33,015 nt of DNA from Rhabdochromatium marinum (GCF_016583795.1 NZ_NRRS01000044.1:1-33015); one strand, 5' to 3'; counted from the first letter of the stretch, positions 1 through 7,985 are shown. Notes: generated by a model not told the origin, from the letters alone. Numbers and translations are program-made.

Positions 1-1293
1 GAGGCGCTCAGTCCGTTCCAACAAGATCGCCTTGACCCGTTTGAACGGGGTGAACCGCTCAATGTCCGGGTCAGTCAATCGGGCTAAAACGTTTCGCGCA
101 GCGTTCTCGTCAGCCTGCAACACAACCCCGTCGGAACAGTGAAATTGATCCCCTTTCCGCTTGCCATCAAGACAACCGGTTCGGGAATCCATTTGCGATG
201 TGTAAGCAGGATTAACGAGAACGACCGTAGAACCTATACAGTTTGAAACGCTGTCAAGCGCTTCGGCAATGACGCCTTTCGTCCAGCTGGCCAGCCGGCG
301 ATTGACGTTCTTGCCGAAGGACTTGCCTGCCATCGGAGCGGTTAAGTCTTCCGCCGCAATGACGGCGGCTTTGTCGACCACTTTGTTCACCGACTGAAAC
401 ACCAGATCGCGGATGCGCGCGTGCGTCTTGTCCATCTGCCGGTGGAGTTTCTTGCGCCCGAGGTTGAAGTGGCGAATGTGCTCGCGCTTGCGCGGGTTGC
501 GGGTGTTGTTGGCACGCGCACGCAGTTTGGCACGGCGCTGGTATTTGGCTTTGAGTGTGTCGGATTGCTCGGTCAGTATTCGGCCCAGTTCCTGGCCGTG
601 GTGCTCGCCGTCGGAATCGACCAAGACTTCGGTGTAGCCTTTATCGACCCCCAGCGTTTGCGTACCGCAATCCTGTTTGACGGCAACTTCGACGGTGTAA
701 TGCACTTCGATCCGATCATCGTCTTTAAGAATGATGCGCAATGTGCCCGTAGGCGCAACACTGGTATTGAGCGGAATGGCGATGCGTTGGCCTTTGATCA
801 GGCCGGGGATCTTGATCCAGGCGCGCCCGCCGAGGTGGAAGGTGGTGTAGTTATCCGCACGGACGATGATTTGGTTGTGCGTGTGGTTGTGCCCGCGATG
901 CCAATGCTTGCGCATGATCCGGCGCAGATAGGCGTCGCTCTTCCATTCGTTGCGCTTGAGCGCGGTGAACAAGCGCTGTTGCTCGGTCTTGTCCTGGGTG
1001 TGACGCCAGATGCAGCGGCGCGCCTTGACCTTGGCCGCTTCCATATAGGCAGTGATGTCGCCCTTGGCATCGCGCAGGGTTTCTTTCCAGGCATTGGCTA
1101 AGACCGGGAAGGCGCGCTGATCCTTGAGCCATTGGTCGCGGATTTGGCGATCCGACAGCACAACACCACGAATCGAACCAAAGCGTTGCCAGACCTCGGA
1201 GCGCACTTCGCCAAGGCGTTGCGCCTGCTCGCTCAGAGCGGCGATTTTGCCTTTGTTGGTCTTTTTGGCATTGAGAATTCGGGTGACTTTCAT
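1..1293 (-). CDS. tnpB: TnpB (IS607-associated RNA-guided nuclease/OrfB), C-terminus beyond window edge
   Basis: The frame is open from the ATG at 1293 to the window edge (about 431 codons seen, no stop), so the C-terminus is missing here. It starts with MKVTRILNAKK. TnpB proteins are RuvC-like nucleases guided by an RNA made from the element's end; they are not the transposase itself. Visible RuvC landmarks are an Asp in GVDKGY, a Glu in AAEDLTAP and a C-terminal block ending in QADENAARN, which carries the last catalytic Asp. The zinc-finger region is atypical: the first CxxC is absent (TSQMDSRTGC) and the second is reduced to HCSDG. A related subtype with this reduced finger exists, so I do not read it as decay. 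The start codon overlaps the tnpA stop by 4 nt (ATGA), as in a two-gene IS607 element. The guide RNA would lie off the left edge. Confidence 0.9.
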   Translation of the reverse strand, partial: MKVTRILNAKKTNKGKIAALSEQAQRLGEVRSEVWQRFGSIRGVVLSDRQIRDQWLKDQRAFPVLANAWKETLRDAKGDITAYMEAAKVKARRCIWRHTQDKTEQQRLFTALKRNEWKSDAYLRRIMRKHWHRGHNHTHNQIIVRADNYTTFHLGGRAWIKIPGLIKGQRIAIPLNTSVAPTGTLRIILKDDDRIEVHYTVEVAVKQDCGTQTLGVDKGYTEVLVDSDGEHHGQELGRILTEQSDTLKAKYQRRAKLRARANNTRNPRKREHIRHFNLGRKKLHRQMDKTHARIRDLVFQSVNKVVDKAAVIAAEDLTAPMAGKSFGKNVNRRLASWTKGVIAEALDSVSNCIGSTVVLVNPAYTSQMDSRTGCLDGKRKGDQFHCSDGVVLQADENAARNVLARLTDPDIERFTPFKRVKAILLERTERL

Positions 1294-1856
1294 TGATTTT
1301 TATCCTGGTCCTGACCGAGTGCCTCATTGAGCTTTTTGCGATAGTTACGCAATCCATACAACCGCGACGAAAAACAATGCACGATGGTCATCAAGTCCTG
1401 CACCATCTCTTGTTCGGGCGAAAGCCGTTCTTGATTCAGTACCAAAATCTCGCAGCCGTGTGTCTTGGCATAATGCTCGAACCATTCGAACCCAAAGCGC
1501 GTGAGCCGATCCCTGTGAGCAAGGATCAACGTGCGAATGCTCCGTTGACCGATCTCATCCATCAGCGCCACAAACCGCTTGCGCTTGAAGTTCAGGCCGC
1601 CACCGACTTCTTCCACGAACTCGACGTTTGCCAAACCTCTCGCCACGACAAACTCTTCCAGCACTCGGCGCTGATTGCCCAGGTCTGGCTTCTGCGCGGC
1701 CGATGAGACCCGGCAATACGCCACCAGCCGCGCTGGACTCTCGGGCGCCTGTCGCCATCCGATGAACGCTTGCAACTGATCCTCGGTGTAGAGACGGCGA
1801 TTGCTGTCGGTGCGCGCCACGGGAATAAGACGACCCTCGCGCTCCCAACGCTGCAA
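1290..1856 (-). CDS. tnpA: IS607-family serine recombinase (TnpA), N-terminus frameshifted
   Basis: Serine recombinase that moves IS607-type elements. The readable frame opens at a TTG at 1856 and gives 188 aa. It holds the end of a MerR-like helix-turn-helix (QRWEREGRL, RRLYTEDQL), then a resolvase catalytic domain with YCRVSS (catalytic Ser about 51), AHRDRLTRFG and a C-terminal helix. The family normally begins with a fuller HTH. The better start is an ATG at 1896 preceded by GGAAAG, giving MSTGEAA, but it is out of frame with the rest. Adding back one copy of an 8-bp unit (GAAGCGGC) near 1884 would restore MSTGEAAKRLGVSVKTLQRW. I infer a slippage deletion, so the element may be non-autonomous unless the TTG product works. 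It overlaps tnpB by 4 nt. Confidence 0.85.
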   Translation of the reverse strand: MQRWEREGRLIPVARTDSNRRLYTEDQLQAFIGWRQAPESPARLVAYCRVSSAAQKPDLGNQRRVLEEFVVARGLANVEFVEEVGGGLNFKRKRFVALMDEIGQRSIRTLILAHRDRLTRFGFEWFEHYAKTHGCEILVLNQERLSPEQEMVQDLMTIVHCFSSRLYGLRNYRKKLNEALGQDQDKNQ

Positions 1857-1916
1857 CGTCTTGACCGAAACGCCCAGCCGCTTCGCCTGTACTCATGGTG
1901 CTTTCCATGAGACAAT

Positions 1917-1934
1917 AATACACTATCGTGTATT
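1917..1934. promoter_or_regulatory. Perfect 7-bp inverted repeat upstream of tnpA
   Basis: AATACAC and GTGTATT flank a 4-nt centre (TATC), about 20 nt before the ATG at 1896 and followed by a T run. It sits between tnpA and the interrupted CHAT gene, close to the likely element end. It could be the TnpA binding site or operator at the IS607 terminus; this is inferred from position and symmetry only. Confidence 0.45.
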
Positions 1935-1945
1935 TTTTGCAAGAC

Positions 1946-2427
1946 TAGAGTCGCGCTCCCGCCAGTTCACCCGCAACGCGGAGCGCACCGAGCGGCCCTT
2001 GACCTTGGCCGGCCTGGCACTGGCCGGTGTCAACCAGGGCATGACGGGGAGCCTGAGCCCCGCCGGGGAGGACGGCATCCTCTACGCCCTGGAGGCCCAA
2101 GACCTGAACCTGGAAGGCACCGAGCTGGTGACGCTGTCGGCCTGCGACACCGGCAAGGGCGAGGTGGACTACTCGGAGGGTGTCTATGGACTGGTGCGAG
2201 CCTTCCGCATTGCCGGTGCCCGCAACCTGCTCATGACCCTCTGGCCTCTCAACGACCGCCTGGCCGCCGATTTTATGAAGGACTTCTACGCCAACTGGTT
2301 CTCAGACGCCAACCGCCACCCCGCCGATGCCTTGCAGGAGACCCGCCTCGCCTGGATCCGCAGCGGAGACCCCAGGCGCAGCGATCCACGCTATTGGGCG
2401 CCCTACGTTCTGATTGAGGGGCGATAG
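1946..2427 (+). pseudogene. C-terminal remnant of a CHAT-domain (caspase-like) protein, truncated by the IS607 element
   Basis: The frame from about 1946 to the TAG at 2427 encodes the end of a CHAT domain, the caspase-like peptidase domain often fused to TPR repeats. Visible parts are LAGLALAGVNQG, DGILYALEAQDLNL, the catalytic Cys block LSACDTGKGEV, YGLVRAF, a LLMTLWPLND strand and the C-terminal YWAPYVLIEGR. The catalytic His, normally in a HxATHGFF-like strand about 20 residues before NPLTLAG-type sequence, is not present. Sequence before about 1945 belongs to the IS607 end, so the insertion removed the N-terminal part and the His. The remaining 5' part may lie left of the window. It should be inactive. 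The exact left boundary is uncertain by some 20 nt. Confidence 0.8.
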
Positions 2428-2514
2428 CGCACCGCTTAGAAACCGAAGTCCGCCACTCTCCGTGCGGTGGGCGACGATGGGACGCTTTATCGGTTCGCGT
2501 TCGGCGAGTCTACC

Positions 2515-3375
2515 TCATACCTCTGTGGCTGTTGTCGAGAAGCGGACTTGAACGTCCCGGGGCGGAGCCAGGTGCGGTGCCGTGGTAACCAGCAGACGGG
2601 CACCGGCGCACGCATAGGCTTCGGCGTTCTTGGCATTGATGCCGCCGGCGGCGCCGATCACAGCCCTTGAGCCGCGCTCGGCGAGTGCCGCGACCGTCTC
2701 GGCAACCTGCTCGGGACTGAACTTCTCGAGCTGCAGCACATCCGTGTCGGCCCAGCGCAGCGCCTCCTCAAGCGAGCCGACCTCAACCACGACCCGTTTT
2801 TCCGGGCACTGTCGCCGCAGTCGGGCGAGCGTCTCGGCCGGTGGCTCATCGCCGAGGAACTGCCGATGCTCGGCGAAGATCAGCAAGGTCTCGGACAGCC
2901 CATTGCGGTGCATCACTGCGCCGCCGGCCTTGAACGCCTTGACTGCGAGCCGGCGGTTGCCGGGGACGTTCTTGCGGGTGCCGGCGACCATCGCGTCTGG
3001 ATCGCCGCGGCGGGCGCTGGCGACGATGGCGGCGGCGCTGCTCGCGATGCCGCCGCACCATTCCATCAGCGTTTGTGCCGTCTTCCAGCCTTGATGCAGC
3101 GCGCTGGCGCTGCCGTGCGCCTCGAGCAGCAGCGTTTCTGGCGCGGCCTCGACGCCAGAGGTAACGTGCGCCTCGGCCTCGGCGCCGCAGAGCTGAAACA
3201 GTCGCACCGCTTCCTCGACACCGCAGACGGTCATCGGATCGCGGACGAAGAAACGGATGCTGCCGGTTTTGGCGCTGATGGCGAGCGATTCGGTGGTCAG
3301 ATCGCCGAAGGGAACGTCTTCGGCTAATAGGGCGTGCAGTTGCTGGTCGCTGAGCACAGGGGGTAGATTAGACAT
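2515..3375 (-). CDS. modD: ModD, NadC-like molybdenum transport-associated pyrophosphorylase
   Basis: 286-aa protein of the quinolinate phosphoribosyltransferase (NadC) fold, ModD branch. It is linked to mod operons but its reaction is not firmly known. It begins MSNLPPVLSDQQLHALLAEDVPFGDLTTE, where the N-terminal DVPFGDLTT block is typical of ModD/NadC. The middle holds GTRKNVPGNRRLAVKAFKAGG and HRNGLSETLLIF, matching the substrate-binding region (NadC has the related GTRKT). The C-terminal part VLQLEKF and AAGGINAKN is the barrel's phosphate-binding end. A second ATG at 3378 adds one Met. The open frame extends to 3558, but the added sequence does not resemble the family. It is last in the minus-strand mod run, after a 227-nt gap. 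Confidence 0.9.
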   Translation of the reverse strand: MSNLPPVLSDQQLHALLAEDVPFGDLTTESLAISAKTGSIRFFVRDPMTVCGVEEAVRLFQLCGAEAEAHVTSGVEAAPETLLLEAHGSASALHQGWKTAQTLMEWCGGIASSAAAIVASARRGDPDAMVAGTRKNVPGNRRLAVKAFKAGGAVMHRNGLSETLLIFAEHRQFLGDEPPAETLARLRRQCPEKRVVVEVGSLEEALRWADTDVLQLEKFSPEQVAETVAALAERGSRAVIGAAGGINAKNAEAYACAGARLLVTTAPHLAPPRDVQVRFSTTATEV

Positions 3376-3433
3376 CATAAAACCTTTTGGGTCCGCGTGC
3401 GTTGGAAGATATTTGAACCTGTCGCAGGATGAG

Positions 3434-3446
3434 TACAGTGGCTGTA
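3434..3446. promoter_or_regulatory. Short palindrome upstream of modD
   Basis: TACAG and CTGTA are separated by 3 nt, 59 nt before the modD ATG, in the 227-nt gap between modD and the upstream gene (3376-3602). On the minus strand a TTGTCA motif precedes it and could be a -35 box, but no good -10 follows. It might mark a separate modD promoter or operator. Nothing else was recognised in this gap. Confidence 0.25.
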
Positions 3447-3602
3447 ATTGACAACGAGGTTGCGCAAGCAGCAGTCTGGCTGGAGCTTGGGTCGAGTCGG
3501 CCTGCTTCCACAATCCGCTGCTGAACCGCCATCTTCCGCCAGATGTTCCATCTGGCATTCATCATGCCTTGCGACGTCCAAATGATGCTGCATGGCTGGG
3601 GA

Positions 3603-4064
3603 TCACGCCATCAATGCCGGCGTTGGCGTCCTGATTTCGTATCCATTGTTATCTTGTTTGGCCCAGTCGGCCACCCAACGAAACTCCTCTTTCCAAGGAT
3701 CCTCCGCGAGGTCGGATTGCACTCGGCGATACAGGAGCCAGCCGCGATCCTTGAGTCGCCACCCTGCGGCTGATTCGCCATAGGTCAGTAGTGTGTAGAA
3801 CTCCTCATCGTCGTCCGAATAGGGATCGAGCAAGCGATAGTCATAGGCGCGAAAGCAGATCCTGTCATAAGCGTCAAAGCCGAGTACCTGTCTGGCCGGC
3901 ATCTCGAAATCTCGATACACCTTGAATCTGCAAGGGATGACAACGCGCGCTCGCCATGCGTCTGGAAGTCCGGTTGACCACTGGGGTTGGCAGGCAATGC
4001 TGTGGTTTCGATAGCGTTGCCGTTGAGCCTTGCCATAGGCACAGAAAGCGGGTGATAAGCGCAT
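3603..4064 (-). CDS. Hypothetical protein inside the mod operon
   Basis: 153 aa if started at the ATG at 4064, which is preceded by GAGG about 9 nt upstream. The frame is open to 4148, but that extension overlaps the end of modC and is less likely. I do not recognise the family. The protein is rich in aromatic residues and Arg/Asp, has no signal peptide or membrane segment, and contains PCRFKVYRDFEMPARQVLGF, an acidic stretch (DPYSDDDEEFYTLL) and a Trp-rich end (WLLYRR, DPWKEEFRWVADWA). It follows modC by 20 nt and precedes modD on the same strand, so it is probably cotranscribed with molybdate genes. No function is assigned. Confidence 0.65.
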   Translation of the reverse strand: MRLSPAFCAYGKAQRQRYRNHSIACQPQWSTGLPDAWRARVVIPCRFKVYRDFEMPARQVLGFDAYDRICFRAYDYRLLDPYSDDDEEFYTLLTYGESAAGWRLKDRGWLLYRRVQSDLAEDPWKEEFRWVADWAKQDNNGYEIRTPTPALMA

Positions 4065-4084
4065 GATGAAATCCTCGTGATCAG

Positions 4085-5161
4085 TCAGGCGCGGCGGTTG
4101 ATAACACTGGTGTAAGGTCTGCGCCCCGGCGGCAACAGCCGAATACACTCGGGCGGAATCGAGAGTCGCGCGCGTCCCAGCGCAGGAAGCGCCTCTCGCC
4201 CGCCAAGGTGGATGCGTAGCCTGGAGCGGTCGTTTAAGTGGCAGAACACGGCTCGATAGCCATCCATCTCAATTACCCGCTGGATCTCGACGGGCAGTCC
4301 CTGCCCGGTGTCGTTCCCGCTGTCCAAGCGTGGGCCATTGGGCCGGATGGCCAGCATTCCCGGACATGCGGTTGCAGCGGGTGACTCGATATCCAGGGCA
4401 CCCCAGTTCCCTACCGCCGCTTGGCCATCCCAGCGGACAATGGGCAAGAGATTGTGCCATCCGAGTATCCTCGCCACCTCGGCGTCGCCCGGGTCGGTGA
4501 AGACCTCGGCGGTGGTGCCAAAGCGGCGTAGCTTGCCGTCGATGATCACTGCGGCTCGGTCGGCGATCTGGCGCACGTCGTCGATGTCATGGGAGACCAG
4601 CAGCGTTGGCACCTGGGTTTCCGCGACCAGCTCGTGCAACAGCAGCCGCAGTGTCTGCCGCAGGCTGGCATCAACCGCCGAGAAGGGCTCGTCGAGCAGC
4701 AGTGCCGTCGGTTGCGGGGCCAGCGCTCGAGCCAGGGCGACGCGCTGGCGCTCGCCGCCCGATAGGGCGCTGGGGCGTCGGTCCGCGAGAGGCGAGAGTC
4801 CGAGCCGGTCCAGCCAGAACCTGACGTGAGTACGCCAGTCGCTCCGACGCGGCAGGCCGAAGGCGATGTTGCCTGCCACGCTCAGGTGCGGGAACAGGGC
4901 GTAGTGCTGGAACATGAAGCCGACGCGGCGTTGGCGGGTGGGCACGTCGATGCCTGCGGCGGTATCCAGCCAGCGATGCTGGCCATGGCGGATGTGCCCG
5001 TGGCTGGGCCTCTCCAGCCCAGCCAGCAGGCGCAAGAGCGTGGTCTTGCCGCCGCCGGAAGGACCGAGCACGGCGGTGATTCCCTGCGCCGGGATGCGGA
5101 TGGCGAGATCCAGCGCGAAGCGGTTGCGGTGCAGCGCCAAGTGTGCGTCGAGATCTGGCAT
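4085..5161 (-). CDS. modC: ModC, molybdate ABC transporter ATP-binding protein
   Basis: 358-aa cytoplasmic ATPase that powers molybdate (or tungstate) import. Walker A GPSGGGKTT is at residues 33-41, the Q-loop at Q85, the signature LSGGERQRVALARAL from 133, Walker B ALLLDEPF near 153-160, and the switch His in VSHD at 191. The C-terminal third (about 290-350) is a TOBE-type domain, as in ModC proteins, which can bind oxyanion. Its ATG overlaps the modB stop (TGATG), so the two are translationally coupled. Length is normal for the family. ModC is distinguished from other ABC ATPases mainly by the surrounding modA, modB, modE and modG. Confidence 0.93.
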   Translation of the reverse strand: MPDLDAHLALHRNRFALDLAIRIPAQGITAVLGPSGGGKTTLLRLLAGLERPSHGHIRHGQHRWLDTAAGIDVPTRQRRVGFMFQHYALFPHLSVAGNIAFGLPRRSDWRTHVRFWLDRLGLSPLADRRPSALSGGERQRVALARALAPQPTALLLDEPFSAVDASLRQTLRLLLHELVAETQVPTLLVSHDIDDVRQIADRAAVIIDGKLRRFGTTAEVFTDPGDAEVARILGWHNLLPIVRWDGQAAVGNWGALDIESPAATACPGMLAIRPNGPRLDSGNDTGQGLPVEIQRVIEMDGYRAVFCHLNDRSRLRIHLGGREALPALGRARLSIPPECIRLLPPGRRPYTSVINRRA

Positions 5162-5826
5162 CAGAGTCGCCCTAGCCGCCGTAGCAGCATGAAGAGTGCT
5201 AGAGAGACCGCGCCCAGCAGCAGCGAGAGCCGCGTCGCGCAGTTGAAATCACCATCGAGAACGCTGTTGTAGATGGCTAGCGAGAGGGTTTCGGTGGAGC
5301 CGATGATGTTGCCGCCGAGCATCAGTGTGATGCCGACCTCGCCGAAGGAGCGGCCAACCCCGAGGGTCAGCCCAGCGATGATGCTGCTGCGCACCGCCGG
5401 GATCACCACCAGCACCAGGGTCGCCAGGCGGCCCTTGCCGAGGGTGTAGGAGGCCTCGACCAACTCGTGGGCGCTGCCCTCGATCGCCGATTGGATCGGC
5501 TTGACCACTAGCGGCAGCCCGGCGATGAAGGCAGCCAGTACCAGGCCGTGAAAGGAGAACACCAGATCCCAGCCGGTGGCGGTATGCAATGGGCCGCCGA
5601 CCAGACCGTGACGGCCGAGCAAGAGGAGTAAGAAGAAGCCGATGGCGATGGGCGGGAAGACCAGTGGCAGCGACACCAAAGCATCGACCAGACCGCGTAG
5701 CGGGAAGGGACGGCTCAGTGCATAGCCGAGACCGATGCCCACCACCAGAAACAGCAGCAAGACGACGCCGGCCACCTTGAGGCTGAGGGTTAAGGCGGCC
5801 GGCGAGCAGCTGAGGATCGCGCCCAT
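5161..5826 (-). CDS. modB: ModB, molybdate ABC transporter permease
   Basis: 221-aa inner-membrane permease. The likely start is the ATG at 5826 (MGAILSCSPAALTLSLKVAG); an open frame upstream to 5931 is rich in Ser/Thr/Arg and overlaps the porin gene, so I exclude it. Membrane segments are clear: VVLLLFLVVGIGLGYAL, LPLVFPPIAIGFFLLLLLG, FHGLVLAAFIAGLPLVV and LLLGAVSLALFMLLRRL. The coupling loop for ModC is visible as EASYTLGKGRLATLVLVVIP followed by GLTLGVGRSFGEVGITLMLGGN, which is characteristic of ModB. It sits 7 nt after the porin stop and overlaps modC. Confidence 0.93.
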   Translation of the reverse strand: MGAILSCSPAALTLSLKVAGVVLLLFLVVGIGLGYALSRPFPLRGLVDALVSLPLVFPPIAIGFFLLLLLGRHGLVGGPLHTATGWDLVFSFHGLVLAAFIAGLPLVVKPIQSAIEGSAHELVEASYTLGKGRLATLVLVVIPAVRSSIIAGLTLGVGRSFGEVGITLMLGGNIIGSTETLSLAIYNSVLDGDFNCATRLSLLLGAVSLALFMLLRRLGRL

Positions 5827-5833
5827 GAGCTGA

Positions 5834-7192
5834 TTAGTAGACGGCCTGTATTTGCACGGCGACGAGGTCGTCGAATCCGTCGAGGATGCGGTTGGGCACG
5901 GCGCTATTCGTGAGCCCCGGCGCCTTGGCATCCCGCCATTGGTAATTGGCCATCAGGCGCCAACGCGTGTCGATGTGGTACTGCAGGCCCAGGGTCCAGG
6001 TGTCAAAGCGGCGCTCGGTGGCGCGGCTTTCGGTTCCGCGATTGAGCCGATCGAAGCGCAGGTCCAGCTCCAGGTTCGACAGGATCTCGAAACCGCCTTC
6101 CAGGTACCAGCCGTTGGCCTCGCCGTCTGGCAGCAGGTTGTACGACGCCAAGCGGTTACCGGCATTATCGAGATGTCCGGGCACGGCGCCACCATCGGTG
6201 CCATTGACGATCATGCCCTCGGCCCCGATCAGCTCGCCGGAGACCCGGTAGCGCTTGTGCCGCAGCACCGCACCGCCACCGTAGCGCGTGCGCAGATAAT
6301 TGCCAGCTGCGGCCCCAGCTTCGGTCAGCGTCCGCATGCCTTGCTGCCACCAGCCGAACAGCTTGAGGCCGTCGCGCTTGCCCCCTTTGCCACCGAAGAT
6401 GCGCTCGGTCGACCAGTACAGGTAGAGATCCTTGTAGGCATTGTTATCGGGCCGGGCGATGCCATTGCCGTTGCCAACCATGACCGCATAGGTATGCTCC
6501 CACTGCTTGCCACCCTGGGGCAGCACACCGAACAGCTGGATGCCGATGTCGTGGTAGATGCTTCGCGCGCCGTTCGGTCGATTGGGCGTGTTTGGTGCTG
6601 CGCCATCGCCGTTGAAGAAGGTCTCATTGATGAGTTGGTTCACGACCTGGCTGGTATTCACATAGTCGCGGCGGTAGGCAGGCTGCAGGCCCTCGTCACT
6701 GCCTGGAGTTTTGAATTGGCCAGCGCGGAGGCGCAGCACGGGGTTGAGGCTGTAGGTCAGGCTGGCGTCGATGAGCTGGACGCTGGTCGCGTTCTCGGTC
6801 GCGGCATTGGTGCCGGCATCAACCGCCAGCGCGTAATTCAGCGCCGGCAGCCCCGGCACAAGGCCGCGCGCCCCGACGCGTGCGCGTTTGATCAGCCATT
6901 CACTCGAGGCGTCCTTCTGTGGACCGATCAGGTTCGCGAACATCGGCTGTCCCTGCCAGGGTCCGGCTTGGAGTCTGGTTCCGTTAGTGCTCTGGTACTC
7001 GAGCTGTACGAAGCCCCAAGGCCGGAAGGTCTTGGGACTGTTTGGCGGCTCGGTGCCCTGCAGGATGAGCCAGTTGATGGCGTGGCTTGGCAAGGGTACG
7101 AACAGGCTTGCGGCGAGCGCGACAACCGCGAGTCTGCGGACCAGTGAGGGGCCTTGTGACGCTAGCGGTGGCATCTTGACGATCGCCTTCAT
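5834..7192 (-). CDS. Outer-membrane porin encoded within the mod operon
   Basis: 452-aa protein starting MKAIVKM, with a signal sequence (VVALAASLFVPLPSHA) cleaved before INWL. The mature part has alternating polar and aromatic beta strands and ends ...VAVQIQAVY, with a C-terminal aromatic residue as in outer-membrane barrels. Segments such as RPWGFVQLEYQ, IKRARVGARG, LRLRAGQFKTP and GWYLEGGFEILSNLELDLRFDRLN resemble phosphate-selective porins (OprO/OprP type). Its place, 8 nt after modA and 7 nt before modB, implies cotranscription and suggests a channel for molybdate or tungstate, or a related anion. That substrate is inference; standard mod operons lack such a gene. A 431-codon frame on the other strand is a shadow of this gene. 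Confidence 0.88.
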   Translation of the reverse strand: MKAIVKMPPLASQGPSLVRRLAVVALAASLFVPLPSHAINWLILQGTEPPNSPKTFRPWGFVQLEYQSTNGTRLQAGPWQGQPMFANLIGPQKDASSEWLIKRARVGARGLVPGLPALNYALAVDAGTNAATENATSVQLIDASLTYSLNPVLRLRAGQFKTPGSDEGLQPAYRRDYVNTSQVVNQLINETFFNGDGAAPNTPNRPNGARSIYHDIGIQLFGVLPQGGKQWEHTYAVMVGNGNGIARPDNNAYKDLYLYWSTERIFGGKGGKRDGLKLFGWWQQGMRTLTEAGAAAGNYLRTRYGGGAVLRHKRYRVSGELIGAEGMIVNGTDGGAVPGHLDNAGNRLASYNLLPDGEANGWYLEGGFEILSNLELDLRFDRLNRGTESRATERRFDTWTLGLQYHIDTRWRLMANYQWRDAKAPGLTNSAVPNRILDGFDDLVAVQIQAVY

Positions 7193-7200
7193 CGTGCGGC

Positions 7201-7908
7201 TCACAGTCCGAAGCGCTTGAAGATGGCGCGGGCCTGGTCGCGCTTGACGAAGGCGGCGAGGACCTCGGCTTCATCGCTCTGCGGCGCCGAGGTAGGGAAG
7301 GCTAGCACGATTCGAGGTGGGTCATAGAGATCGCTTGGCAGCTCGTCGAAGCCGGCAATCTTGTCGGCGATGCCGAGGGCGTCGGTGACATTGATGAAGC
7401 CGAGGTCAACGGAGCCGGCCAGCAGGTAGGCCGACACCTGAGGCACGGTCGCCAGCGTCATCAGCCGGTTCTTGACCTCTGGCATCAGCCCGCTACGCTC
7501 GAGGAACTGCGTGGCGGCGCGTCCATAGATGGCCTTTTTCGGATCAGGTAGTGCGATGCGTTCGATCGATGGATCCGCGAGATCGCGCCAGCTTGCAAGC
7601 CGCCGCTGACCATAGGCCAACACCAGCCGACCTGTCCCAAGTGGCTCGAGGCGCTCGAACAGTCCGCTCTTCTGGAGGAAACCCCGCTCGCCAACGACCA
7701 GATCGACGCGACCACTATCGCGGGTTTGCGCCAATACTTGCTGCATGTTGCCGAAGGCCGCATTGACACCGATGCCGGTCTCCTTGGTGAAGGCAGCATA
7801 GATTTCGGTCAAGGGCTTTTTGTAGCCGGCACCCGCCGCGACGAGCAGCCCATCGGCCAGCGCCGGCAGCGACAGCGCCAAACCAAACACCATCAGTAAC
7901 AGTTTCAT
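7201..7908 (-). CDS. modA: ModA-like periplasmic molybdate/tungstate-binding protein (divergent)
   Basis: 235-aa periplasmic binding protein, started at the ATG at 7908 (MKLLLMVFGLALSLPALA, signal peptide) with AGAGG about 9 nt upstream. An open frame to 7995 crosses the regulatory region and is not used. Features are LLVAAGAGYKKPLTEIYAAF, DLVVGERGFL, KAIYGRAATQFLERSG and SVDLGFINVTDAL, the usual ModA layout. It is divergent: classic ModA has AASL near the first ligand Ser and Ser residues in the second loop, whereas here these positions read AGAG and FGNMQQ. The bound oxyanion may therefore be coordinated differently. It heads the run with the porin, modB and modC and lies behind ModE-type operators. 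Confidence 0.88.
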   Translation of the reverse strand: MKLLLMVFGLALSLPALADGLLVAAGAGYKKPLTEIYAAFTKETGIGVNAAFGNMQQVLAQTRDSGRVDLVVGERGFLQKSGLFERLEPLGTGRLVLAYGQRRLASWRDLADPSIERIALPDPKKAIYGRAATQFLERSGLMPEVKNRLMTLATVPQVSAYLLAGSVDLGFINVTDALGIADKIAGFDELPSDLYDPPRIVLAFPTSAPQSDEAEVLAAFVKRDQARAIFKRFGL

Positions 7909-7962
7909 GAAACAGAACCTCTTGCTATCGACGAAAAGCTGGAACCCCATGCGGCATGACAC

Positions 7963-7985
7963 CGCTATATCTATAAAAAATAGCG
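7963..7985. promoter_or_regulatory. ModE-like operator overlapping a candidate modA promoter
   Basis: CGCTATAT at 7963-7970 and ATAGCG at 7980-7985 form an inverted pair with an AT-rich centre, resembling the E. coli modA operator pattern (CGTTATAT...ACATAACG). It lies 55 nt upstream of the modA ATG. On the minus strand TTGCGT (7995-7990) and TAGATA (7973-7968), 16 nt apart, form a possible promoter, so Mo-loaded ModE bound here would block transcription. Binding is inferred from similarity only. Confidence 0.5.

Noticed and set aside
1801-1945. N-terminal extension of the CHAT frame through the IS607 end
   Set aside because: The first part of this 208-codon frame is antisense to tnpA and has no CHAT similarity; homology starts only after about 1946.
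5852-7147. 431-codon open frame on the plus strand
   Set aside because: It is the antisense shadow of the porin gene. High GC keeps the opposite frame open; the porin has a signal peptide and barrel features.
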